Below, piece after piece: positions 1 through 6,116 of a DNA stretch of 6,430 nt. How positions within the stretch are numbered: the first letter of the stretch is position 1; every line of letters starts with the position of its first letter. The stretch is from Fidelibacterota bacterium UBA6817 (GTDB lineage Bacteria > Fidelibacterota > Fidelibacteria > Fidelibacterales > Fidelibacteraceae): NCBI GenBank assembly GCA_002452555.1, contig DKER01000027.1, forward strand, positions 1-6,430. Reading direction: 5' to 3'. The notes beneath the pieces are model-generated. The model searched no databases. It was not told where the DNA came from and worked only from the letters and a program-made list of their open reading frames with translations. The position numbers and the translations under genes are program-made.

Positions 1-23
1 AAACTGAAACAAAATCAACCCAC

Positions 24-72
24 CCACTGACTACTGGCTACCGGCTACCGGTTACTGGACTGCCCACTGCAA
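24..72. repeat. Degenerate 7-bp tandem repeat (consensus CTACYGG) upstream of the operon
   Basis: Read in 7-base steps, positions 31-58 give CTACTGG, CTACCGG, CTACCGG and TTACTGG. More degenerate units flank them: CCACTGA at 24-30, ACTGCCC at 59-65 and ACTGCAA at 66-72. The unit length is not a multiple of three, there is no open gene, and the block ends 14 bases before the TTG start of the first gene, so this is non-coding repeat DNA. It resembles in kind the short tandemly repeated repetitive (STRR) heptamers known from cyanobacteria. The exact family is not recognised. The array may continue beyond the left edge of the window. I see no convincing promoter in bases 1-86, so the operon promoter is either hidden here or lies further upstream. 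Confidence 0.75.
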
Positions 73-86
73 TCAAAGGTATAGCA

Positions 87-917
87 TTGAAAGATAAAAA
101 AAAAATAAAATTTTCCGTGTTAAATGAAGGCAGTATTTATGCGCATTTGGCTCTGGAAGACTATCTTTTTGAACATAATATTTCTTCATTGCTGCTGTAC
201 AGAAATTCTCCTGCTGTTGTTATCGGCAAACATCAGAACCCCTGGCTTGAAACCGATCCCGTGAAATATTTGTTTGCCCGTCGCCGATCCGGCGGCGGAG
301 CCGTGTACCATGATGAAGGGAACTTGAACTATACGGTTATACTTCCAAAAGAACTCTATGACAGAACACAAATTTTTCAAATTATTCAAACTGCATTGAT
401 GGCGTTGGATATTGAAACCGAATTAAATCAAGACTACTCAATATTCTATAAAGATAAGAAGATATCCGGTTCAGCATTCAGACAAAACAGCAGAACAGTT
501 CTGCATCACGGAACTTTGTTGGTTGATACAGATTTGTCTGCACTTATAACAGCTCTCCAATCACCCTATTATTTCAATGATTTGAAAAGCACGAAATCCA
601 ATCCTTCCAATGTTACGAATCTGAATGAAATAAACAGCAGCCTTACAGTTTATGATGTAACAAAGGAAATTCTACAGGCATTTGACATAAATTTCAATCT
701 GACAGAAGCCGCTAACGATAAAACGTTTGATGCCGATGAAGAAATCCGTCGTCTTGAGCAGAAATACAGAAGCCCTGAATGGCTTTATGGTGAGACTTTA
801 ACATATTTTCAATTTTTGAGCATAAATAAGAATCGAGATAAAACAAACGGACAATATTTTAATAATAAGACCATAATCTTGGAGGATGCTAATGAAAAAG
901 CAGGAATTTCTCAATAA
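87..917 (+). CDS. lplA: Lipoate-protein ligase A-like protein, single-domain (no C-terminal accessory domain)
   Basis: This 276-residue cytoplasmic protein belongs to the LplA/LipB/BirA fold family and probably attaches lipoate to the lipoyl domain of the E2 encoded downstream. Visible motifs are VVIGKHQNPW (44-53), the lipoate/AMP-binding loop RRRSGGGAVYHDEGN (65-79), KISGSAFR with the conserved lysine K125, HHGTLL (140-145) and VTNL (176-179). EWLYGETLTY (231-240) matches the end of the catalytic domain of E. coli LplA and human LIPT1. The roughly 35 residues after it are Asn/Lys-rich and do not resemble the accessory domain of full-length ligases (E. coli LplA about 337 residues). The protein contains no cysteine, which argues against the Cys-dependent octanoyl- or lipoyl-transferases LipM and LipL. 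The start is TTG, with AAAGGT at 75-80 six bases upstream; no in-frame ATG occurs before the conserved core. It overlaps the next gene by 26 bases. Whether it can both activate and transfer lipoate cannot be told from sequence. Confidence 0.85.
   Translation: MKDKKKIKFSVLNEGSIYAHLALEDYLFEHNISSLLLYRNSPAVVIGKHQNPWLETDPVKYLFARRRSGGGAVYHDEGNLNYTVILPKELYDRTQIFQIIQTALMALDIETELNQDYSIFYKDKKISGSAFRQNSRTVLHHGTLLVDTDLSALITALQSPYYFNDLKSTKSNPSNVTNLNEINSSLTVYDVTKEILQAFDINFNLTEAANDKTFDADEEIRRLEQKYRSPEWLYGETLTYFQFLSINKNRDKTNGQYFNNKTIILEDANEKAGISQ
881..885 (+). promoter_or_regulatory. Shine-Dalgarno GGAGG that fixes the PNPOx-like start at 892
   Basis: GGAGG at 881-885 directly abuts an ATG at 886 and lies six bases before a second in-frame ATG at 892. 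Zero spacing would make 886 non-functional while six bases is near ideal, so 892 is the chosen start. The site lies inside the 3' end of the ligase gene, which suggests coupled translation. Confidence 0.75.
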
Positions 918-1350
918 ACTTGATGATATCATATCTAAAGTAAAGACCGGTGTCTTTACAACTGTGGATGCCCAAGGTAAGCCACATACCCGCTGGATGA
1001 GTCCCATCTACCTGTCAAAACGGCCCGGTGTGATTTTTACGGTAACATCCGGGGGCTTTGCAAAAAAACACCAGCTTGACGATAATCCGCATTCAGAATG
1101 GATGATTCAAAGCAGAGATTTAAGAGAGATTATGAATATTTCAGGTATTACAAATATTATTGATAATGCTTCTCTCCGGTCAGAACTCCTGGAAAAAATT
1201 TCTGACCGTCTGGACGTTTTCTGGAAACTCTGTCATGAGGAAGAGGATCTTGTTGTGTTGGAAACGCTAATTGAAGAGATATCTTATTACAAACCAATGG
1301 AGTGTATGAAACTCAGAACGGTTATCAATGAAAATCCGGAGAATGAATAA
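892..1350 (+). CDS. Pyridoxamine 5'-phosphate oxidase-like FMN-binding split-barrel protein
   Basis: A 152-residue soluble protein resembling the small PNPOx-like / 'general stress protein 26' group, which forms split-barrel dimers and usually binds FMN or another flavin-type cofactor. Supporting segments are the N-terminal strand pair with TTVDAQGKPHTRWMSP (23-38), the strand and cofactor-loop region IFTVTSGGFAKKHQLDDNP (48-66), the strand SEWMI (68-72) and the acidic C-terminal helix region around FWKLCHEEEDL (110-120). It is too short and lacks the C-terminal region expected of true PdxH, so vitamin B6 synthesis is unlikely. Substrate and role are unknown. It sits between the lipoate ligase and pdhA, overlapping the former by 26 bases and the latter by one base (TAATG at 1348-1352), so its product should be made together with PDH. 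Family call is moderately sure; cofactor binding is inferred from family. Confidence 0.7.
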   Translation: MKKQEFLNKLDDIISKVKTGVFTTVDAQGKPHTRWMSPIYLSKRPGVIFTVTSGGFAKKHQLDDNPHSEWMIQSRDLREIMNISGITNIIDNASLRSELLEKISDRLDVFWKLCHEEEDLVVLETLIEEISYYKPMECMKLRTVINENPENE

Positions 1351-2327
1351 TGAAGAAAGACATAAAAAAATACAAACCGGAATTGTTAAAGAAGATGCTG
1401 AAACAAATGCTTTTGATACGCCGTTTTGAAGAGCGGGCAGCTCAGGCTTACGGATTAAAAAAGATTGGCGGTTTTCTCCATTTGTATATAGGTCAGGAAG
1501 CAGTCGCCGCAGGAAGCATTGCAAACCTGGACCTTAAAACAGATTATGTATACACTGCATACCGGGATCACGGTCATGCCATTGCCTGCGGAATGGATAT
1601 CAATTCACTGATGGCCGAATTATATGGCAAGGCAACAGGGTGTTCTCGGGGAAAAGGCGGATCCATGCATTTCTTTGACAATGAAAAACATTTTATGGGT
1701 GGAAATGGAATTGTGGGGGCTCACATTCCCCTTGCCGCCGGAACCGCATTGAAAATCAGATACAACAACGAAAAGGGTGTTGTGCTTTGTTTCTTCGGGG
1801 ATGGGGCTATTCATCAGGGCTCGTTTCATGAAACCCTAAATCTGACTAAAATCTGGAATTTGCCTGTCGTTTTTATTTGTGAAAATAACCAATATGGCAT
1901 GGGAACAGATTTTCGCCGTGTCAGTTCCGTGGATGATTTTTCAATTATGGGACAATCCTACGGCATACCAGGAAAACAAGTGAACGGGATGGACATCCTG
2001 GACGTGTATGATGAGGTTGGGGAAGCCGTTAAGCGGGCAAAAACAGAAAACACTCCCACTCTATTGGAAATTAAAACGTACCGGTATAAGGGACACTCCA
2101 TGAGCGATCCGGCACGTTATCGGACAAAAGAAGAATTGGAAGAATATAAAAATCAGGATCCAATCCTGATTCTTAAAAGTATTCTGCTGGAAAATAACGT
2201 AATGACGGAAGAAGAATTTCAAAATCTGGATAAAGGAATCAAAGAACAGGTAAAAGCTTCAGCTGACTTTGCAGAACAAAGCTCCGAACCAGACTTGAAT
2301 TCATTGTATGAAGATGTTCTTGTTTAA
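1350..2327 (+). CDS. pdhA: Pyruvate dehydrogenase E1 component, alpha subunit
   Basis: This 325-residue alpha subunit of the alpha2beta2 thiamine-diphosphate E1 decarboxylates pyruvate and starts reductive acetylation of the E2 lipoyl arm. Motifs in order: GGFLHLYIGQEAVAAG (40-55), YRDHGH (71-76), KGGSMHFF (102-109), GGNGIVGAHIPLAAG (117-131), and the ThDP/Mg motif running from GDG (150-152) to NN (179-180) followed by QYGMGT. KGHSMSDPARYRTKEE (247-262) is the active-site loop that is phosphorylated in mitochondrial PDH; the equivalent of the second mitochondrial serine is missing and no kinase is nearby. GGNGIVGA, NGMDIL and the SMSDP loop favour pyruvate over acetoin or branched-chain substrates. 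The start ATG shares its A with the previous stop; GGAGA at 1338-1342 lies seven bases upstream. Length is ordinary for bacterial PdhA. Confidence 0.95.
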   Translation: MKKDIKKYKPELLKKMLKQMLLIRRFEERAAQAYGLKKIGGFLHLYIGQEAVAAGSIANLDLKTDYVYTAYRDHGHAIACGMDINSLMAELYGKATGCSRGKGGSMHFFDNEKHFMGGNGIVGAHIPLAAGTALKIRYNNEKGVVLCFFGDGAIHQGSFHETLNLTKIWNLPVVFICENNQYGMGTDFRRVSSVDDFSIMGQSYGIPGKQVNGMDILDVYDEVGEAVKRAKTENTPTLLEIKTYRYKGHSMSDPARYRTKEELEEYKNQDPILILKSILLENNVMTEEEFQNLDKGIKEQVKASADFAEQSSEPDLNSLYEDVLV

Positions 2328-2336
2328 GGAGGAACT

Positions 2337-3323
2337 ATGGCAATTATTACATACAGAGAAGCATTAAGACAAGCCCTTGAAGAAGAAATGGACCGTGACA
2401 AAAATGTGATAGTCATGGGAGAAGAAGTAGCCCAATACAATGGGGCATACAAAGTAACCAAGGGACTTCTTGATACATTTGGCGAGAAAAGGGTTATTGA
2501 TACACCTATTACGGAAGAAGGGTTCACAGGCGTTGCTATCGGAGCTGCTCTTGCCGGTATGAGACCGGTCGTCGAATGGATGACGTTTAATTTTTCCATT
2601 CAGGCTATGGACCAGGTTTTTAACAATGCAGCCAAGATGCTGTATATGTCCGGGGGACAGATAAATGTTCCCATAGTATTCCGCGGCCCAAATGGTCCGG
2701 CAGAATTTTTAGGGTCACAGCATTCACAGGCCTTGGCTTCCATATATGCACACTTTCCCGGTTTGAAAGTTGTTTCACCGGCCACGCCCTATGATGCGAA
2801 AGGTTTGCTTAAATCAGCCATCCGCGATGACAATCCTGTCGTTTTTATGGAAGCGGAACTGATGTATTCCTGGGAAGGTGAGGTCCCGGAAGGGGAATAT
2901 CTCATCGATATCGGAAAAGCCGATCTAAAAAAAGATGGCTCGGATGTTTCCCTGATAACATACGGTAAACCGTTGAGAATTGTTCTGGAAGCAGCTGAAC
3001 AACTGAAAAAATCAGGTGTTGATGCTGAGGTTCTCGATTTACGGTCTCTTCGTCCTCTGGATGAAGAAGCCGTATTGCAGACAGTCCGCAAAACCAACAG
3101 GGTTGTTATAATAGATGAATCATGGCCTGTGGCTAGTATGGCATCTCATATCGGATGGTTTATTTCCAAATATGCATTTGACGATCTTGATGCGCCGGTT
3201 GAACTGGTTACATCAGAAGATGTGCCGATGCCTTACAATCATAATCTCGAACTGGCAGCTCAACCCTCCGTAGAAAAAATTATTAAAGCTGTGAACACTG
3301 TTTTGTATATAAAGGAGGCTTAA
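2337..3323 (+). CDS. pdhB: Pyruvate dehydrogenase E1 component, beta subunit
   Basis: A 328-residue transketolase-type subunit that pairs with PdhA. The N-terminal pyrimidine-binding domain carries MGEEVAQYNGAYKVTKGL (27-44) and DTPITEEGFTGVAIGAA (55-71), where E60 corresponds to the conserved glutamate that activates ThDP. It continues with EWMTFNFSIQAMDQ (80-93), the RGPNGP loop (116-121), QHSQALAS (128-135) and PGLKVVSPATPYDAKGLL (141-158). The C-terminal transketolase domain begins near residue 200 (DVSLITYG) and ends with EDVPMPYNHNLE (294-305), a strong PDH beta signature that helps bind E2. AGGAGG at 2327-2332 gives a good ribosome site four bases before ATG; only nine bases separate it from pdhA. 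The last bases contain the ribosome site for the E2 gene, and its TAA touches the next ATG. Length and motifs are complete. Confidence 0.95.
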   Translation: MAIITYREALRQALEEEMDRDKNVIVMGEEVAQYNGAYKVTKGLLDTFGEKRVIDTPITEEGFTGVAIGAALAGMRPVVEWMTFNFSIQAMDQVFNNAAKMLYMSGGQINVPIVFRGPNGPAEFLGSQHSQALASIYAHFPGLKVVSPATPYDAKGLLKSAIRDDNPVVFMEAELMYSWEGEVPEGEYLIDIGKADLKKDGSDVSLITYGKPLRIVLEAAEQLKKSGVDAEVLDLRSLRPLDEEAVLQTVRKTNRVVIIDESWPVASMASHIGWFISKYAFDDLDAPVELVTSEDVPMPYNHNLELAAQPSVEKIIKAVNTVLYIKEA

Positions 3324-4559
3324 ATGGCCGAAAAACTACTTATGATTGCTCTGTCTCCTACCATGGAGCAGGGAACTATTCATAAATGGCATGTGAAAGA
3401 AGGAGAAAGCTTTTCAACCGGTGATATTCTGTGTGATGTGGAAACGGATAAAACAACGATGGAATACGAAGCGCCGGATGATGCCGTTCTCCTGAAAATT
3501 TTAATAAAAGAAGGCGGTCAGGCGACAGTTGGCCAGCCAATTGCTGTTTATGGTGAAATGGGAGACGAGATTTCTGATATTCTCCGTGAGTTGAAAGAAA
3601 AAGAAGATACAGATCCCAATGCGGAAAATGCCGGTGCGGGAGAAAGAGACGGTAAAAATAAAACAGCAGTTCCTGAACCAAAACCCGAATCGCCGGAATC
3701 TTCATCCGGAACACGCATAACAGCCTCTCCCCTGGCCCGGAAAATTGCAGGAGAAAAAGGGATTGATCTCCGCCGGATCAAAGGCTCCGGCCCCGGAGGT
3801 CGTATTATAAAGAAAGACGTGGAAGCTTTCAAACCGTCGGCTATACCTTCAATATCTTCAAATATTCCCATATCCGGTGATGATACCAAAATCCCCCTAA
3901 GCGACAAACGGACTATCATAGCAAAACGACTCTCGGAGTCCAAATATTCAGCTCCTCATTTTTATCTCACCCTAAAAGCTGACATGACCCGTCTGATAGA
4001 ATCCAGACTTCGGTTTAACGAAGATCATCCCGAAAGCAAAACATCCCTGAATGCCTGGATAATGAAACTGACTGCTGAAGCCTTGAAAAGACACCCGGAA
4101 ATCAATGCAACCTGGAACAGCGATTCTATTCTCAAATTTTTTCATGTACATATCGGTCTGGCCGTAGCACAGAAAGACGGACTGATAACACCGCTTGTAA
4201 AAGCTGTTGAAATGAAAAAAATATCTCAGATTGACGAAGAGCTGAAAGTCTTGATTGATAAGGCAAAGAACAACAGACTGACACCTGATGAATATACCGG
4301 TGCAACATTTACCATCAGCAATCTGGGATCCTGGGGAATTGAAGAGTTTACGGCTATCATCAATCCTCCCGGATCAGCGATTCTGGCATTGGGGGCTATT
4401 CAAAAAATACCGGTTGTCATCCATGATCAGATAGTGATACGCCCCATGATGGCGATGACCCTTTCCTGTGATCACAGAGTCATTGACGGGGCTGCAGGAG
4501 CAGATTTCATGAAAACTCTTAAAAGTTATCTTGAAGATCCTGCTCTTGCCATGATATAA
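3324..4559 (+). CDS. pdhC: Dihydrolipoamide acetyltransferase, PDH E2 component (one lipoyl domain)
   Basis: A 411-residue E2 core protein that accepts the acetyl group from E1 and transfers it to CoA. Domains: an N-terminal lipoyl domain (about 1-80) with the lipoylation motif ETDKTT, the modified lysine being K43; a charged Glu/Pro/Ser/Gly-rich flexible linker (about 81-128); a peripheral subunit-binding domain (about 131-168: ITASPLARKIAGEKGID, GSGPGGRIIKKDV) that holds E1 and/or E3; a second short Ser/Pro linker; and the catalytic domain (about 187-411) ending in LSCDHRVIDG (380-389) with catalytic H384 and D388. FTISNLGSWGI (329-339) is also typical. The lipoyl-domain start MIALSPTMEQGTIHKW resembles mitochondrial and alphaproteobacterial PDH E2. 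AAAGGAGG (3311-3318) lies five bases before the ATG, which directly follows the pdhB stop. It is the presumed substrate of the ligase at the head of the operon. Confidence 0.95.
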   Translation: MAEKLLMIALSPTMEQGTIHKWHVKEGESFSTGDILCDVETDKTTMEYEAPDDAVLLKILIKEGGQATVGQPIAVYGEMGDEISDILRELKEKEDTDPNAENAGAGERDGKNKTAVPEPKPESPESSSGTRITASPLARKIAGEKGIDLRRIKGSGPGGRIIKKDVEAFKPSAIPSISSNIPISGDDTKIPLSDKRTIIAKRLSESKYSAPHFYLTLKADMTRLIESRLRFNEDHPESKTSLNAWIMKLTAEALKRHPEINATWNSDSILKFFHVHIGLAVAQKDGLITPLVKAVEMKKISQIDEELKVLIDKAKNNRLTPDEYTGATFTISNLGSWGIEEFTAIINPPGSAILALGAIQKIPVVIHDQIVIRPMMAMTLSCDHRVIDGAAGADFMKTLKSYLEDPALAMI

Positions 4560-4613
4560 ACCTTGTGAAAAATTGTTAACTGAAATAAGTTTGAAAAAAC
4601 CCGAGGGAGAGGA

Positions 4614-6002
4614 ATGTCAGAATTCAATTATGATTTGATTGTCATCGGAGCAGGACCGGGAGGATATGTGTCAGCTATCCGTGCTTCGCAGCTGGGTATG
4701 AACGTTGCTGTTATAGAAAAAGACAACCCGGGAGGAGTTTGTTTAAATTGGGGGTGTATTCCATCCAAATCCCTCATATCCCAGGCACAGAAATTCACAT
4801 ATTTGAAAGATCTGGAAAACATGGGAATTAAAACCGATGCTTCTGGTTTTAATTATGAGAGTGTTTACAAAAAATCAAGACTTGCTGCTGCCAAACTATC
4901 CAAAGGTGTGGAATTCCTCCTGAAAAAAAACAAGATCGAACTCATAAAGGGGGCGGCAAAAATTTCCGGCAACAACACGATAACCGTTGATGGAGATAAG
5001 CAGTATACAGCAAACAAAATCCTGATAGCAACCGGTTCACGCCCAAGAATTATTCCGGGTTTCGAATTTGATGAGGCGGGCGTTTTGTCCTCTACCGGTG
5101 CTTTGAATCTAAAAACATTGCCTAAAAGCGTGGCAATTATCGGTGCAGGAGCAATCGGCGTAGAATTTGCATATATCTTTAATTCGTTCGGAGTAAAGGT
5201 TCATCTGGTGGAAATGTTGGACTCTATTCTACCTCTCGAGGATAAAGATGCGTCGGATATACTTGCCAAAGCATTTAAAAAGAATTCGGTTAAAATTTAC
5301 ACGTCAGTCAAAGCAAGCATATCAGAAAAAATGAGCAGCGGTTATAAAGTTAAGCTGGAAGCAGACGGTGAACCTGAATTCATTGATGTAGAGAAGATCC
5401 TTGTGGCCGTTGGACGGACACCCAATTCTGACAACCTGGGTCTGGAAAATTTGGGAATTAAAACCGATCGGGGATTCATAGAAACCGGTGATTTCTATGA
5501 GACATCCGTCCCGGGTATTTATGCTATTGGTGATGTAATCAACACACCCCTGCTGGCTCATGTTGCATCGAAGGAAGGAGAGATTGCCGTTGAACATATG
5601 GCAGGAAAAGGACATGAAAAACGGGTTGATCCGACATTAATTCCCGGTGCGGTTTATACGGAACCCCAGATTGCCGGTTTTGGTTATACGGAAATGAAAG
5701 CACACGAAGCCGGTTTCCCTGTAAAGGTCTTTTCCTTCCCTTTTCGAGGGGCAGGTAAAGCAGTAGCTGTTGAAGAATCCGACGGGTTTGTAAAACTGGT
5801 CTGCCATGAAGAAACCCATGAAATTCTGGGTGCCCATATTGTTGGCAAAGAAGCAACCGAACTGATTCATGAAATTCTTCTGGCTCGTAAATCCGAACTC
5901 CTTCCGGAAGACATAGCAGCTATGATCCATGCCCACCCTACCTTATCGGAAGCTGTAATGGAAGCGGCAAGAGGAATTGAAGAGTGGGCTATACATGTTT
6001 GA
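4614..6002 (+). CDS. lpdA: Dihydrolipoamide dehydrogenase (E3)
   Basis: A 462-residue FAD flavoprotein disulfide reductase that reoxidises dihydrolipoyl-E2 with NAD+. Seen in order: FAD-binding GAGPGGYVSAIRA (12-24); the redox-active disulfide GGVCLNWGCIPSK (40-52) with C43 and C48; ATGSRPRIIPG (139-149); the NAD-binding fold AIIGAGAIGVEFAYIF (174-189); VAVGRTPN (264-271); the second FAD motif GIYAIGDV (301-308); and the dimerisation domain with VYTEPQIAGFG (347-357) and the catalytic dyad HPTLSE (H441, E446). Length is normal for the family. A purine-rich ribosome site GAGGGAG (4603-4609) lies four bases before ATG. The 54-base gap after E2 has no clear terminator or promoter, so it is probably the last gene of the operon. 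Besides PDH, E3 may also serve other 2-oxoacid complexes or the glycine cleavage system. The gene contains a near-identical 28-base internal direct repeat. Confidence 0.96.
   Translation: MSEFNYDLIVIGAGPGGYVSAIRASQLGMNVAVIEKDNPGGVCLNWGCIPSKSLISQAQKFTYLKDLENMGIKTDASGFNYESVYKKSRLAAAKLSKGVEFLLKKNKIELIKGAAKISGNNTITVDGDKQYTANKILIATGSRPRIIPGFEFDEAGVLSSTGALNLKTLPKSVAIIGAGAIGVEFAYIFNSFGVKVHLVEMLDSILPLEDKDASDILAKAFKKNSVKIYTSVKASISEKMSSGYKVKLEADGEPEFIDVEKILVAVGRTPNSDNLGLENLGIKTDRGFIETGDFYETSVPGIYAIGDVINTPLLAHVASKEGEIAVEHMAGKGHEKRVDPTLIPGAVYTEPQIAGFGYTEMKAHEAGFPVKVFSFPFRGAGKAVAVEESDGFVKLVCHEETHEILGAHIVGKEATELIHEILLARKSELLPEDIAAMIHAHPTLSEAVMEAARGIEEWAIHV
4811..4838 (+). repeat. Copy 1 of a 28-bp near-identical in-frame direct repeat within lpdA
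   Basis: Bases 4811-4838 match 5441-5468 at 26 of 28 positions, including the uninterrupted 17-mer TGGGAATTAAAACCGAT. Copy 1 encodes LENMGIKTD, residues 67-75 of E3. Confidence 0.8.
5441..5468 (+). repeat. Copy 2 of the 28-bp direct repeat within lpdA
   Basis: This copy lies exactly 630 bases (210 codons) after copy 1, in the same frame, and encodes LENLGIKTD, residues 277-285 of E3. The two differing bases are adjacent (positions 10 and 11 of the repeat). Confidence 0.8.
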
Positions 6003-6003
6003 A

Positions 6004-6036
6004 ATGATGAATGATGAATGATGAATTGAATGATGA
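6004..6036. repeat. 7-bp tandem repeat (ATGATGA) just after lpdA
   Basis: Three perfect ATGATGA units occupy 6004-6024, then ATTGA interrupts at 6025-6029 and a fourth unit follows at 6030-6036, running into ATTAAGGAATTT. The array starts two bases after the E3 stop. Because the period is 7, TGA stops fall in all three forward frames within the three perfect units. It differs in sequence from the repeat at the left edge of the window but has the same unit length. No function is established. Confidence 0.85.
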
Positions 6037-6057
6037 ATTAAGGAATTTATTGGTTTT

Positions 6058-6081
6058 TTAATATAGGTTATTTCATATTAA
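6058..6081. other. AT-only inverted repeat in the gap between lpdA and the four-helix-bundle gene
   Basis: TTAATAT (6058-6064) and ATATTAA (6075-6081) are perfect reverse complements around a 10-base spacer. The stem has no G or C, so it would be weak as RNA. A T-run lies before rather than after it, so a standard intrinsic terminator is not supported. In DNA this short of G and C (about 13% GC by hand count over 6061-6120) it could arise by chance, or be an operator or part of a promoter for the next gene. The rest of 6037-6116 holds nothing else I can name. Confidence 0.3.
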
Positions 6082-6116
6082 CTTGTATTTATTATTTTCA
6101 TTTATTATTATTTGAT

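Noticed and set aside
24..72. CRISPR array
   Set aside because: The units are 7 bp and directly adjacent, with no spacers and no cas genes.
801..829. Possible frameshift at the T-run (806-809) near the end of the ligase
   Set aside because: Re-reading one T gives YFSIFEHK followed by a stop at 827-829, which restores no accessory domain. The existing frame (GETLTYFQF) already aligns acceptably with the end of the catalytic domain.
886..891. ATG at 886 as the start of the PNPOx-like gene
   Set aside because: The GGAGG ribosome site ends at 885, leaving no spacing. The in-frame ATG at 892 has a six-base spacer and begins a typical N terminus (MKKQEF).
87..917. Octanoyltransferase LipM or lipoyl amidotransferase LipL instead of a ligase
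   Set aside because: Both need a catalytic cysteine, and this protein has none. The HHGTLL and RRRSGGG motifs fit LplA/LIPT1.
1267..1524. Antisense open frames on the minus strand, such as this one and those at 3376-3714, 3548-3943 and 5539-5856
   Set aside because: They lie opposite well-supported conserved genes, show no recognisable domain and have no evident ribosome sites; they are shadows of the real coding frames.
1350..4559. Acetoin dehydrogenase or branched-chain 2-oxoacid dehydrogenase complex
   Set aside because: The E1 alpha SMSDP loop and GGNGIVGA, the E1 beta DVPMPY end and the E2 lipoyl-domain start all match pyruvate dehydrogenase; no acetoin or branched-chain genes are adjacent.
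4560..4613. Internal promoter or terminator between E2 and E3
   Set aside because: There is no stable GC stem followed by a T-run, and no convincing -35/-10 pair. The 54-base gap ends in a strong ribosome site.
6037..6116. Intrinsic terminator after lpdA
   Set aside because: The only stem is seven A/T pairs and the T-run precedes it, so a standard terminator is not supported.
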